From assembly GCA_900555225.1 (NCBI GenBank), contig USKL01000012.1, positions 1 through 14,757 of the forward strand: a stretch of DNA of 14,757 nt, given 5' to 3'. Below are positions 7,178 through 12,512 of this stretch, in pieces. The notes beneath the pieces are model-generated. The model saw only the letters and a program-made list of their open reading frames with translations, was not told the DNA's origin and did not search any database. A program made the translations under genes and the position numbers. How positions within the stretch are numbered: the stretch's first letter is position 1; every line of letters begins with the position of its first letter. The stretch is from an uncultured Collinsella sp. GTDB lineage: Bacteria; Actinomycetota; Coriobacteriia; Coriobacteriales; Coriobacteriaceae.

Positions 7178-7480
7178 ATGAAGAAGATCATGCTCTGCTG
7201 CAATGCCGGCATGTCCACGAGCCTGCTGGTCCAGAAGATGCAGACCGAGGTTGCAAACCGTGGTCTGGATATTGAGGTCGAGGCTCGTCCCATGAACGAG
7301 GCCCACGATCACCTGGACGAGTGCGACATGTTGCTGCTTGGTCCGCAGATCGGCTACACCAAGGGCGATTTTGAGAAGGAGGCCGCCGGCCGCTTCCCGG
7401 TCGAGGTTATCAACATGGTCGACTACGGCCGCATGAACGCTGCCGGCATCATCGACCACTGCGTCAGCGTGATGGGCTAG
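7178..7480 (+). CDS. PTS lactose/cellobiose-family EIIB
   Basis: This 100-residue soluble phosphocarrier has the usual length for a stand-alone EIIB of this family. The N-terminal P-loop CCNAGMSTSLL (7-17) holds the phosphorylated cysteine, Cys8 by comparison with ChbB (C-S/N-A-G-M-S-T-S). MLLLGPQIGY (50-59) is the second family hallmark. EIIB receives phosphate from EIIA and gives it to the sugar carried by EIIC. The start is ATG 7178 behind a strong AAGGAGG at 7167-7173. It is 161 bases after EIIC, separated by the stem-loop described there, and is followed at once by EIIA. GmuB is the gmu counterpart. Confidence 0.93.
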   Translation: MKKIMLCCNAGMSTSLLVQKMQTEVANRGLDIEVEARPMNEAHDHLDECDMLLLGPQIGYTKGDFEKEAAGRFPVEVINMVDYGRMNAAGIIDHCVSVMG

Positions 7481-7489
7481 GTGCTCTGC

Positions 7490-7822
7490 ATGGAGGATAT
7501 GAACGAACTGCAGATGACCTGCTTTGAGATCATCAGCTACGTCGGTACCGCCAAGAGCATGTACATCAATGCCGTGCAAAAGGCCAAGGAGGGCGATTTT
7601 GACGCCGCCGAGGAGCTTATCAAGCAGGGCGACGAGGCCTATAACGGTGGCCACGATGTTCACATGGGGCTTCTGAAGAAGGAGGCCAACGGCGAACGTA
7701 ACGGCGAGGCCCCGTTGATTTTGCTGCATGCCGAGGACCAGATGGCCGGCACCGAGACCATGCGCGTCATGGCGACGGAGCTCATCGAGGTTCACAAGCA
7801 GCTGCAGGCACTTCAGGCCTAG
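7490..7822 (+). CDS. PTS lactose/cellobiose-family EIIA
   Basis: This 110-residue helical EIIA takes phosphate from HPr and passes it to EIIB. FEIISYVGTAKS (12-23) and the active-site stretch LILLHAEDQM (76-85) are family hallmarks; His80 should be the phosphorylated residue, with Asp83 at the metal site of the trimer. Three starts are possible: GTG 7481, directly after the EIIB stop; ATG 7490; and ATG 7499. I chose 7490 because it gives the usual length and keeps AGG (7479-7481) at a workable distance; the GGAGG at 7492-7496 is too close to 7499. It closes the GH1-EIIC-EIIB-EIIA operon and is followed by a strong terminator. Confidence 0.9.
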   Translation: MEDMNELQMTCFEIISYVGTAKSMYINAVQKAKEGDFDAAEELIKQGDEAYNGGHDVHMGLLKKEANGERNGEAPLILLHAEDQMAGTETMRVMATELIEVHKQLQALQA

Positions 7823-7880
7823 TCGGCGTTATCGCCGCGACGGACCGTGCGGTCCAACAGACAACATAGTCCCTTTGACG

Positions 7881-7918
7881 GGCGCCGGGAGCCTCCGCCT
7901 CCCGGCGCCTTTATTTTT
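7881..7918 (+). terminator. Rho-independent terminator of the GH1-PTS operon
   Basis: A perfect 11-bp stem, GGCGCCGGGAG (7881-7891) with CTCCCGGCGCC (7899-7909), is followed by TTTATTTTT. It lies 58 bases after the EIIA stop. Confidence 0.9.
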
Positions 7919-7968
7919 GGGGATGGTCTTGCGCGGCCTGTTGGGCAGCCAATTGCGTTACCCCAGAT

Positions 7969-8010
7969 AAAACCTGCCAAAACAAACCTGTCCCTTTTTG
8001 GTAGGTTTTT
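7969..8010 (+). repeat. Second hairpin sharing the AACCTGCCAAAACAAACC word
   Basis: AAAACCTGCCAAAA (7969-7982) pairs with TTTTGGTAGGTTTT (7996-8009): 13 Watson-Crick pairs and one G.U in plus-strand RNA. The A- and T-flanks make it terminator-like in both directions. The sequence 7971-7994 nearly repeats 4091-4114, where it is the right arm of the GH1 leader hairpin. It lies 51 bases after the main operon terminator and just before the sugar kinase promoter area, so it may insulate the two units. Confidence 0.6.
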
Positions 8011-8063
8011 GCCTTGGGAGCGGTACCATACAGGCAATGTTTAAACGAGAAAGGCGGGCTCCC

Positions 8064-9017
8064 ATGGAACCTAAGCAGTATTACATCGGCATCGACGTCG
8101 GCGGCACCTCGGTCAAGGAGGGTCTGTTCGATGAGGACGGAAACCTGCTTGCCAAGGCTAGCGTGCCCACGCCTCCCATCGTTGACGCTGCGGGCTTTGC
8201 CGCGGTGACCGAGGCTATCGACCAGGTGGTCGCCAAGGCCCAGATTCCGCGTGCCTTTGTGTCGGGCATTGGCCTGGCCGTTCCGTGCCCCATCCCGGCA
8301 TCGGGCGATGCCAAGGTCAAGGCGAACATCGCCATCAACCTGCCCGAGCTCAAGATCGCCATCCAGGAGCACTGCCCCGACGCGGTCGTTAAGTACGAGA
8401 ACGACGCCAACGCTGCTGCTATGGGCGAGGCCTGGCTCGGCTCTGCCAAGGGCGTACAGAACGTGGTGATGGTCACCATTGGTACCGGCGTGGGCGGCGG
8501 CGTTATCGTTAACGGCGACGTGGTATCGGGCGTTGTGGGTGCTGGCGGCGAGATTGGCCACATGTGCCTGAACCCGGCCGAGGAGCGCACCTGCGGCTGC
8601 GGCGGCCATGGCCACCTGGAGCAGTATTCCAGCGCCACCGGCGTGGTGAGCAACTACCTTGCCGAGTGCAAGAAGGCGGGCGTCGAGCCCATCGAGCTGA
8701 CCGGCCCCTCCGATTCCAAGGACGTGTTCCAGGCTTGTCGCGAGGGCGACAAGCTCGCGCTGGCCGCGGCCGATACCATGGCCGACTATCTCGGCCGCGC
8801 ACTGGCGCTTATTGCCAACGTGGTTGATCCCGAGATGTTCCTCATCGGCGGCGGCGCCTCCGCCTCGGCCGATGTCTACCTCGACAAGGTTCGCGAGCAC
8901 TTTAAGCAGTACGCGCTTTCCGCCTCGCGCGAGACGCCCATTAAGGTCGCTTCGCTCGGAAACGACGCCGGCATCATCGGTGCCGCCTACGTAGCCCTGC
9001 GCGCTGCCGGTAAATAG
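8064..9017 (+). CDS. ROK family sugar kinase (glucokinase-like)
   Basis: This 317-residue cytoplasmic kinase transfers phosphate from ATP to a free hexose. It shows the N-terminal phosphate loop GIDVGGTSVKEG (9-20), catalytic Asp114 in ENDAN, the second phosphate motif TIGTGVGGG (128-136) and the ROK signature with zinc motif. The zinc site reads GH166-x10-C177-G-C179-G-G-H-G-H184-L-E, so the usual third cysteine is His184. No DNA-binding domain is present, so it is a kinase and not a ROK repressor. I chose ATG 8064 for the family-typical N-terminus; in-frame ATG 8037 is possible and neither has a strong ribosome binding site. It has its own gap and possible -10 (TACCAT, 8024-8029), so it is separate from the PTS operon but functionally linked: it can phosphorylate the free sugar released by the GH1 enzyme. 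GmuE is the gmu counterpart. Glucose is the default substrate; fructose or mannose is possible. Confidence 0.88.
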   Translation: MEPKQYYIGIDVGGTSVKEGLFDEDGNLLAKASVPTPPIVDAAGFAAVTEAIDQVVAKAQIPRAFVSGIGLAVPCPIPASGDAKVKANIAINLPELKIAIQEHCPDAVVKYENDANAAAMGEAWLGSAKGVQNVVMVTIGTGVGGGVIVNGDVVSGVVGAGGEIGHMCLNPAEERTCGCGGHGHLEQYSSATGVVSNYLAECKKAGVEPIELTGPSDSKDVFQACREGDKLALAAADTMADYLGRALALIANVVDPEMFLIGGGASASADVYLDKVREHFKQYALSASRETPIKVASLGNDAGIIGAAYVALRAAGK

Positions 9018-9019
9018 CT

Positions 9020-9069
9020 GGTGCAAGGGGGACAGGTTACATTGCACCAACATGGTGCAAAAGGGACAG
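9020..9069 (+). repeat. Direct repeat GGTGCAAxxGGGACAG with internal palindrome
   Basis: GGTGCAAGGGGGACAG (9020-9035) and GGTGCAAAAGGGACAG (9054-9069) differ at two of 16 positions. Between them TTGCACCA (9042-9049) forms a perfect 8-bp hairpin with TGGTGCAA (9053-9060). The whole sits two bases after the kinase stop codon. It shares the GGGACAGGTT word with the complement of the 7971 hairpin loop. No T-run follows. It may be a degraded intergenic repeat element. Confidence 0.55.
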
Positions 9070-9185
9070 CCTTGGCCCCCGTGCCTGCGCCCCAAAATAT
9101 GCCGTGGCCCTTCCGTCTCAGAAGGCTCGGCATCGGCGTGCTACCATAGCTACGTCCAAGTACACATATCAAGTGGAGGATATCC

Positions 9186-10109
9186 ATGGCAAACGTTCTT
9201 GTCTTTGGTCACCAGAACCCCGATAACGACGCCATCATGAGCGCCGTCGTCCTGTCCCAGCTGCTCAACCAGGTTGAGTATGCCGGCAACACCTACGAGG
9301 CCTGCGCCCTTGGTCAGCTTCCGGCCGAGTCCGCCAAGCTGCTCGCCGACGCCGGCATCGCCGAGCCCCGCGTGATCGAGTCCGTCGAGGCCGGTCAGCT
9401 CGTCGTCCTCACCGACCACAACGAGTCTGCCCAGTCCGTCGCCGGCCTTAAGGACGCCACGGTCTTTGGCGTTGTCGATCATCACCGCATCGGCGACTTC
9501 GAGACCGCCGGCCCGCTGCACTACATCTGCCTGCCCTGGGGCTCCAGCTGCACCATCGTCACCAAGCTCGCCGGCGTGCTCGGCGTTGAGCTTTCCGACG
9601 TCCAGGCCAAGCTGCTGCTCTCGGCCATGATGACCGACACGCTCATGCTCAAGAGCCCCACCACCACCGATGTCGACCGCGCCGTCGCCGCCAAGCTCGG
9701 CGAGCGGGTGGGCGTCGACCCGGTCAAGTTTGGCATGGAGGTCTTCCTCACCCGTCCGTCTGGCTCCTTCACCGCAGCCGAGATGGTCGGCAACGACATC
9801 AAGATGTTCGAGCCTGCCGGCAAGAAGCTGCTCATCGGCCAGTACGAGACTGTCGACAAGAGCCGTGCGCTTGGCATGATCGACGAGATTCGCGAGGCCA
9901 TGCGCGCCTACGCCGCCGAGAAGGGTGCCGACGGCATCGTCCTGTGCATCACCGACATCATGGAGGAGGGCTCGCAGGTCCTGCTCGAGGGCGAGACCGA
10001 GGCTGCTCAGAAGGGCCTGGGCATTGCCGACGAGCACGACGGCGTCTGGATGCCGGGCGTCCTCTCCCGTAAGAAGCAGGTTGCTGCCCCCATCATGGCC
10101 GCCTGCTAG
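9186..10109 (+). CDS. ppaC: Manganese-dependent inorganic pyrophosphatase, family II
   Basis: This cytoplasmic enzyme hydrolyses pyrophosphate to two phosphates and pulls biosynthetic reactions forward. The 307-residue chain has the DHH-family arrangement: metal ligands His9, Asp13 and Asp15 in GHQNPDND, Asp77 in LTDHN, the DHH motif with His99 and His100, and Asp151 in MMTDT. The C-terminal domain ends with SRKKQ (294-298), whose Arg295 and Lys296 bind pyrophosphate. Length and spacing match B. subtilis PpaC almost residue for residue, and there is no CBS insertion. ATG 9186 follows GGAGG at 9175-9179. The gene stands alone, with repeats upstream and a strong terminator downstream. TACCAT at 9142-9147 resembles the candidate -10 before the sugar kinase gene, but I see no clear -35. 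Confidence 0.96.
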   Translation: MANVLVFGHQNPDNDAIMSAVVLSQLLNQVEYAGNTYEACALGQLPAESAKLLADAGIAEPRVIESVEAGQLVVLTDHNESAQSVAGLKDATVFGVVDHHRIGDFETAGPLHYICLPWGSSCTIVTKLAGVLGVELSDVQAKLLLSAMMTDTLMLKSPTTTDVDRAVAAKLGERVGVDPVKFGMEVFLTRPSGSFTAAEMVGNDIKMFEPAGKKLLIGQYETVDKSRALGMIDEIREAMRAYAAEKGADGIVLCITDIMEEGSQVLLEGETEAAQKGLGIADEHDGVWMPGVLSRKKQVAAPIMAAC

Positions 10110-10128
10110 GTTTAGTTGACCAAACGCC

Positions 10129-10168
10129 ACGACCGGATCGCGGACGCCCCGCGCTCCGGTCGTTTTTT
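10129..10168 (+). terminator. Rho-independent terminator of ppaC
   Basis: ACGACCGGA (10129-10137) pairs with TCCGGTCGT (10155-10163), and inside it CGCGG (10139-10143) pairs with CCGCG (10149-10153). TTTTTT follows at 10163-10168. Confidence 0.9.
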
Positions 10169-10170
10169 GT

Positions 10171-10262
10171 GCACGGCGCCGCGTCGTCTCTTGGACAGGC
10201 GTGCCCGTGCCGTTGAGCAAATAATGTTCAACCTGTGGTTCCGCTTTTCGGCCACGCCTGCG
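10171..10262 (+). ncRNA. Candidate structured RNA in the nhaA leader
   Basis: In the gap between the ppaC terminator and the nhaA terminator-like hairpin, CAGGCGTG (10196-10203) pairs perfectly with CACGCCTG (10253-10260). It encloses GTTGAGC/GTTCAAC (10212-10218 with 10226-10232) and a short GG..CCG/CGG..CC hairpin (10237-10253, competing for one base). This could be a three-way junction. GCACGG (10171-10176) can pair instead with CCGTGC (10205-10210), which would disrupt the first stem. The folding is by eye; no known riboswitch class was recognised and no clear promoter was found upstream. Confidence 0.35.
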
Positions 10263-10307
10263 TGCTTGTCGTGCAGGGTAGGCTAGATGCAAGCGTAATA
10301 CGTTAGA

Positions 10308-10343
10308 GCGCGGCGCCGCCACTTGGGCGGGCCGTGCTTTTTT
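10308..10343 (+). terminator. Terminator-like hairpin (possible attenuator) upstream of nhaA
   Basis: A 12-bp stem with one bulged base (10308-10320 with 10326-10337, one G.U pair, loop ACTTG) is followed directly by TTTTTT. It lies 33 bases before the nhaA start, while ppaC already has its own terminator 140 bases upstream. It could therefore stop transcripts that start within the leader. The alternative is a second barrier against readthrough. Confidence 0.65.
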
Positions 10344-10346
10344 AAG

Positions 10347-10362
10347 ACGGGAGCTTTCCCGT
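10347..10362 (+). promoter_or_regulatory. Small hairpin abutting the nhaA ribosome binding site
   Basis: ACGGGA (10347-10352) pairs perfectly with TCCCGT (10357-10362) across GCTT. The AAAGGAG ribosome binding site begins two bases later (10364-10370). It may position or occlude the ribosome, or protect the 5' end of an RNA that starts close by. Confidence 0.5.
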
Positions 10363-10376
10363 GAAAGGAGCCGCCC

Positions 10377-11735
10377 ATGGCAGCACCCGAGCAGCTGTTT
10401 AACGTTCGTGAGCGCAAGCGTTTTGAGCGCCATGACATTTGGGAGCGCATCGCCGAGAACGGCACGATTTCCGCCGCCGTCATGGTCTTCGCCGCCATCG
10501 CCGCCGTCATTTGCGCCAATACCGATGCCTACGAGGCCATCCATCACTTTTTGGAGACCCCGCTGTATGTGGGTCTGGGGCATTTGACGGCTGGCCTCAC
10601 CGTCGAGCTTTTCGTCAACGACTTCCTCATGGCGATTTTCTTTTTGCTGGTGGGCATTGAGCTTAAGTACGAGATGACGGTCGGCGAGCTCAAAAACCCG
10701 CGCCAGGCTATGCTTCCCATGCTGGCGGCCGTGGGCGGCGTCGTCGTTCCCGCCTGCATCTATCTGATCTTTAACCATGCCGGCGCGCACAACGGCTGGG
10801 CCATTCCCATGGCAACCGATATTGCCTTTGCGCTGGGCGTGCTGTCGCTTTTGGGCAATCGCGTGCCCAACGGCGTACGCGTGTTCTTCTCGACGCTCGC
10901 CATCGCCGACGACCTCATTTCCATCGCCGCCATCGCCATCTTCTACGGTCAGAGCCCCAATCCGTTTTGGTTGGGCGCCGCCGCGCTTGTGACCTGCGCG
11001 CTCGTGTGGCTCAACAAGACGCAGCATTACCGCCTTGCCCCGTATTCGGTACTGGGCCTGCTGTTGTGGTTCTGCATGTTCAAGAGCGGCGTACATGCCA
11101 CGCTTGCTGGCGTCATCTTGGCCTTTACCATCCCGGCCAAGTGCGGTGTTAAGCTCGACAGCCTTACCGATTGGTTGGGGGAGTGCCTGCCGCTGCTCGA
11201 TGACCGCTACGATGACGAGGCACACATCCTGGGCCAGCATGACTTTACCGTCTCGACTACCAAGGTCGAGCGCGTCATGCACCGCGTGACCCCGCCGCTC
11301 ATCCGCATGGAGCGTCTGATCTCCACGCCGGTCAACTTTGTGATTCTGCCGATCTTTGCGTTCGTGAACGCACAGGTTCGCCTAGTGGGCGTGGACATGA
11401 GCACGCTACTCACCGACCCGGTGACGCTCGGCGTGTACTTTGGCATGCTGCTGGGCAAGCCGATCGGTATCTTTGGCATGACGTTTGCCCTGGTTAAGCT
11501 CAAGATCTCCGAGCTGCCGCGCAATGTCAACTGGCACATGATTGCCGGTGTGGGCATTCTGGGCGGTATCGGCTTTACCATGTCGATCCTCATCAGCGGC
11601 CTTGCCTTCCCGACGGCCCAGTTTGAGGTTCTGGCCGCCAAGGCCGCTATTCTTGCCGGCTCTGTCACCGCGGCCGTACTTGGCATGATCTACATGAGTG
11701 TGATCTGCAAACACCCCGCGCCCAAGGACGAGTAA
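10377..11735 (+). CDS. nhaA: Na+/H+ antiporter NhaA
   Basis: This 452-residue inner-membrane antiporter exports sodium (or lithium) in exchange for protons and supports pH and salt homeostasis. The functional core is intact: ATDIAFALGVL with Asp148 (E. coli Asp133), and TLAIADDL with the ion-binding pair Asp178-Asp179 (E. coli Asp163-Asp164). GVHATLAG (238-245) and VILPIFAFVNAQV (322-334) are further NhaA hallmarks. It is about 60 residues longer than E. coli NhaA. The main difference is a hydrophilic insertion at about 260-308, rich in acidic and histidine residues (LLDDRYDDEAHILGQHDF), in a loop before the FAFVNAQV helix. ATG 10377 follows AAAGGAG with six bases between. The leader holds two hairpins and a candidate structured RNA, so expression may be regulated before or during translation initiation. 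Confidence 0.95.
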   Translation: MAAPEQLFNVRERKRFERHDIWERIAENGTISAAVMVFAAIAAVICANTDAYEAIHHFLETPLYVGLGHLTAGLTVELFVNDFLMAIFFLLVGIELKYEMTVGELKNPRQAMLPMLAAVGGVVVPACIYLIFNHAGAHNGWAIPMATDIAFALGVLSLLGNRVPNGVRVFFSTLAIADDLISIAAIAIFYGQSPNPFWLGAAALVTCALVWLNKTQHYRLAPYSVLGLLLWFCMFKSGVHATLAGVILAFTIPAKCGVKLDSLTDWLGECLPLLDDRYDDEAHILGQHDFTVSTTKVERVMHRVTPPLIRMERLISTPVNFVILPIFAFVNAQVRLVGVDMSTLLTDPVTLGVYFGMLLGKPIGIFGMTFALVKLKISELPRNVNWHMIAGVGILGGIGFTMSILISGLAFPTAQFEVLAAKAAILAGSVTAAVLGMIYMSVICKHPAPKDE

Positions 11736-11828
11736 GAGCGCGAAAACCGGCTCCAGAACCGATTCGGGCGCGTTCAAAATGCGGATTCGGGTGGTGCTTG
11801 CCGCCTGCCAGACACGCCAGTGGTCAAA

Positions 11829-11870
11829 AAACGCCGTTTGTGAGTACTGTCACAAACGGCGTTTCATTTT
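11829..11870 (+). terminator. Bidirectional Rho-independent terminator after nhaA
   Basis: A perfect 15-bp stem, AAACGCCGTTTGTGA (11829-11843) with its complement at 11850-11864, encloses the 6-base loop GTACTG. TTTCATTTT follows on the plus strand, and a run of six T lies on the minus-strand side. It ends nhaA and would also stop minus-strand transcription from the right. Confidence 0.85.
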
Positions 11871-12056
11871 AGGTGCGGAAAATAATGAACAAAGTTATAA
11901 GAACTGTACGTTAATGAGTGACCATCGACTTCCAATTTGGCGCTAGCTGACGGTGATTGGGGAGTTTCAAGTCGAGTTTTGCCGATTTCGACCAAGAATC
12001 GCTGCTACTAAAAGGGTAACAGTACTCATATTTGCCCTTTTTTGGCCACAAGCCCT
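11871..12056. other. A+T-rich structured intergenic stretch without a gene
   Basis: The 370 bases between nhaA and the small minus-strand gene hold no credible coding frame. The line 11881-11940 is 33% G+C, against about 68% in a sampled line of a flanking gene. TCGACTTCCAAT (11925-11936) can pair with ATTGG (11956-11960) and AAGTCGA (11969-11975), leaving a one-sided 8-base bulge. AAAAGGG (12010-12016) pairs with CCCTTTT (12035-12041) and is followed by two more T. The word TGAGTACTGTCAC at 11841 recurs inverted at 12016-12028 with one change. It could be a small RNA gene, a MITE-like element or the remains of one. Confidence 0.45.
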
Positions 12057-12110
12057 AAAACAAGCCTCGCCAAGGTCGGGAAACGGGCCAAATCGCCGGC
12101 CTCGAGGCTT
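12055..12110 (-). terminator. Terminator of the small minus-strand gene
   Basis: Read on the minus strand, AAGCCTCG (12110-12103) pairs with CGAGGCTT (12069-12062), with further pairing possible inside, and GTTTT follows. The TAA stop codon of the gene overlaps the first bases of the stem. Confidence 0.65.
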
Positions 12111-12363
12111 ATTCCACGGTGCCGTAGATGGCGCCCCAGCCGTGGGCGGCCAAGGCGGAGTTGAGCTGGTCGCAAAGTGACTGGCGGTCGTAATAGCCGG
12201 GCGGTAGCAGGTTGACGATTTCCATGAGATCGGGTGCCAGGTCCAAGATTTCGGCCTGTACGATGAGATCCAGGCGGTCGATGGCGTGGCGGTCATAAAA
12301 CAGCCCGTCGACCAGGCGCTGCAGGTCGCCGAATTCCTCGGCCTGGAACGATCCGTACTCCAT
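12109..12363 (-). CDS. Small conserved-looking protein of unknown function
   Basis: I do not recognise this 84-residue protein. It is acidic and probably mostly helical, with a central run of alternating leucine, isoleucine and aspartate (RLDLIVQAEILDLAPDLMEIVNLL, given in part: residues 24-47). A PGYYDRQSLCDQL segment follows, and it ends in GWGAIYGTVE. There is no signal peptide or membrane segment. It is likely real: ATG 12363 has AAGGAGG at 12369-12375, codon use is like its neighbours, and a terminator overlaps its stop. It is divergent from the aminotransferase gene across 149 bases. Its size and acidity would suit a small adaptor or regulatory partner, but nothing in the sequence shows a function. 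Confidence 0.65.
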   Translation of the reverse strand: MEYGSFQAEEFGDLQRLVDGLFYDRHAIDRLDLIVQAEILDLAPDLMEIVNLLPPGYYDRQSLCDQLNSALAAHGWGAIYGTVE

Positions 12364-12465
12364 AGTGCCTCCTTGGGCGCCCCACGCCGGCATGCGCGGC
12401 GTTTCGTAATTTATTGCGATGGACTTAATCTATCACGGCTTCATACCCTTGCGGCGGTGGCGGTC

Positions 12466-12471
12466 TATACT
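12466..12471 (+). promoter_or_regulatory. Possible -10 element of the aminotransferase gene
   Basis: TATACT lies 41 bases before the start codon, within CTATACTTAGACGAA. A very similar CTATACTTGACCGAA precedes the Tat gene (14255-14269), which supports both as promoter elements. No good -35 was found. Confidence 0.4.
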
Positions 12472-12512
12472 TAGACGAACTGCAACGTACCGCTTCGCGA
12501 AAGGTCGCACCC

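Noticed and set aside
10171..10376. A named Li+ or Na+ riboswitch in the nhaA leader
   Set aside because: The layout fits, but I could not match a known consensus by eye, so only a candidate structured RNA is reported.
9150..11282. A 710-codon open frame on the minus strand across ppaC and nhaA
   Set aside because: It is antisense to two clearly recognised genes, has low-complexity Gly/His/Asp-rich composition and no family motif. It is an artefact of G+C-rich codon use.
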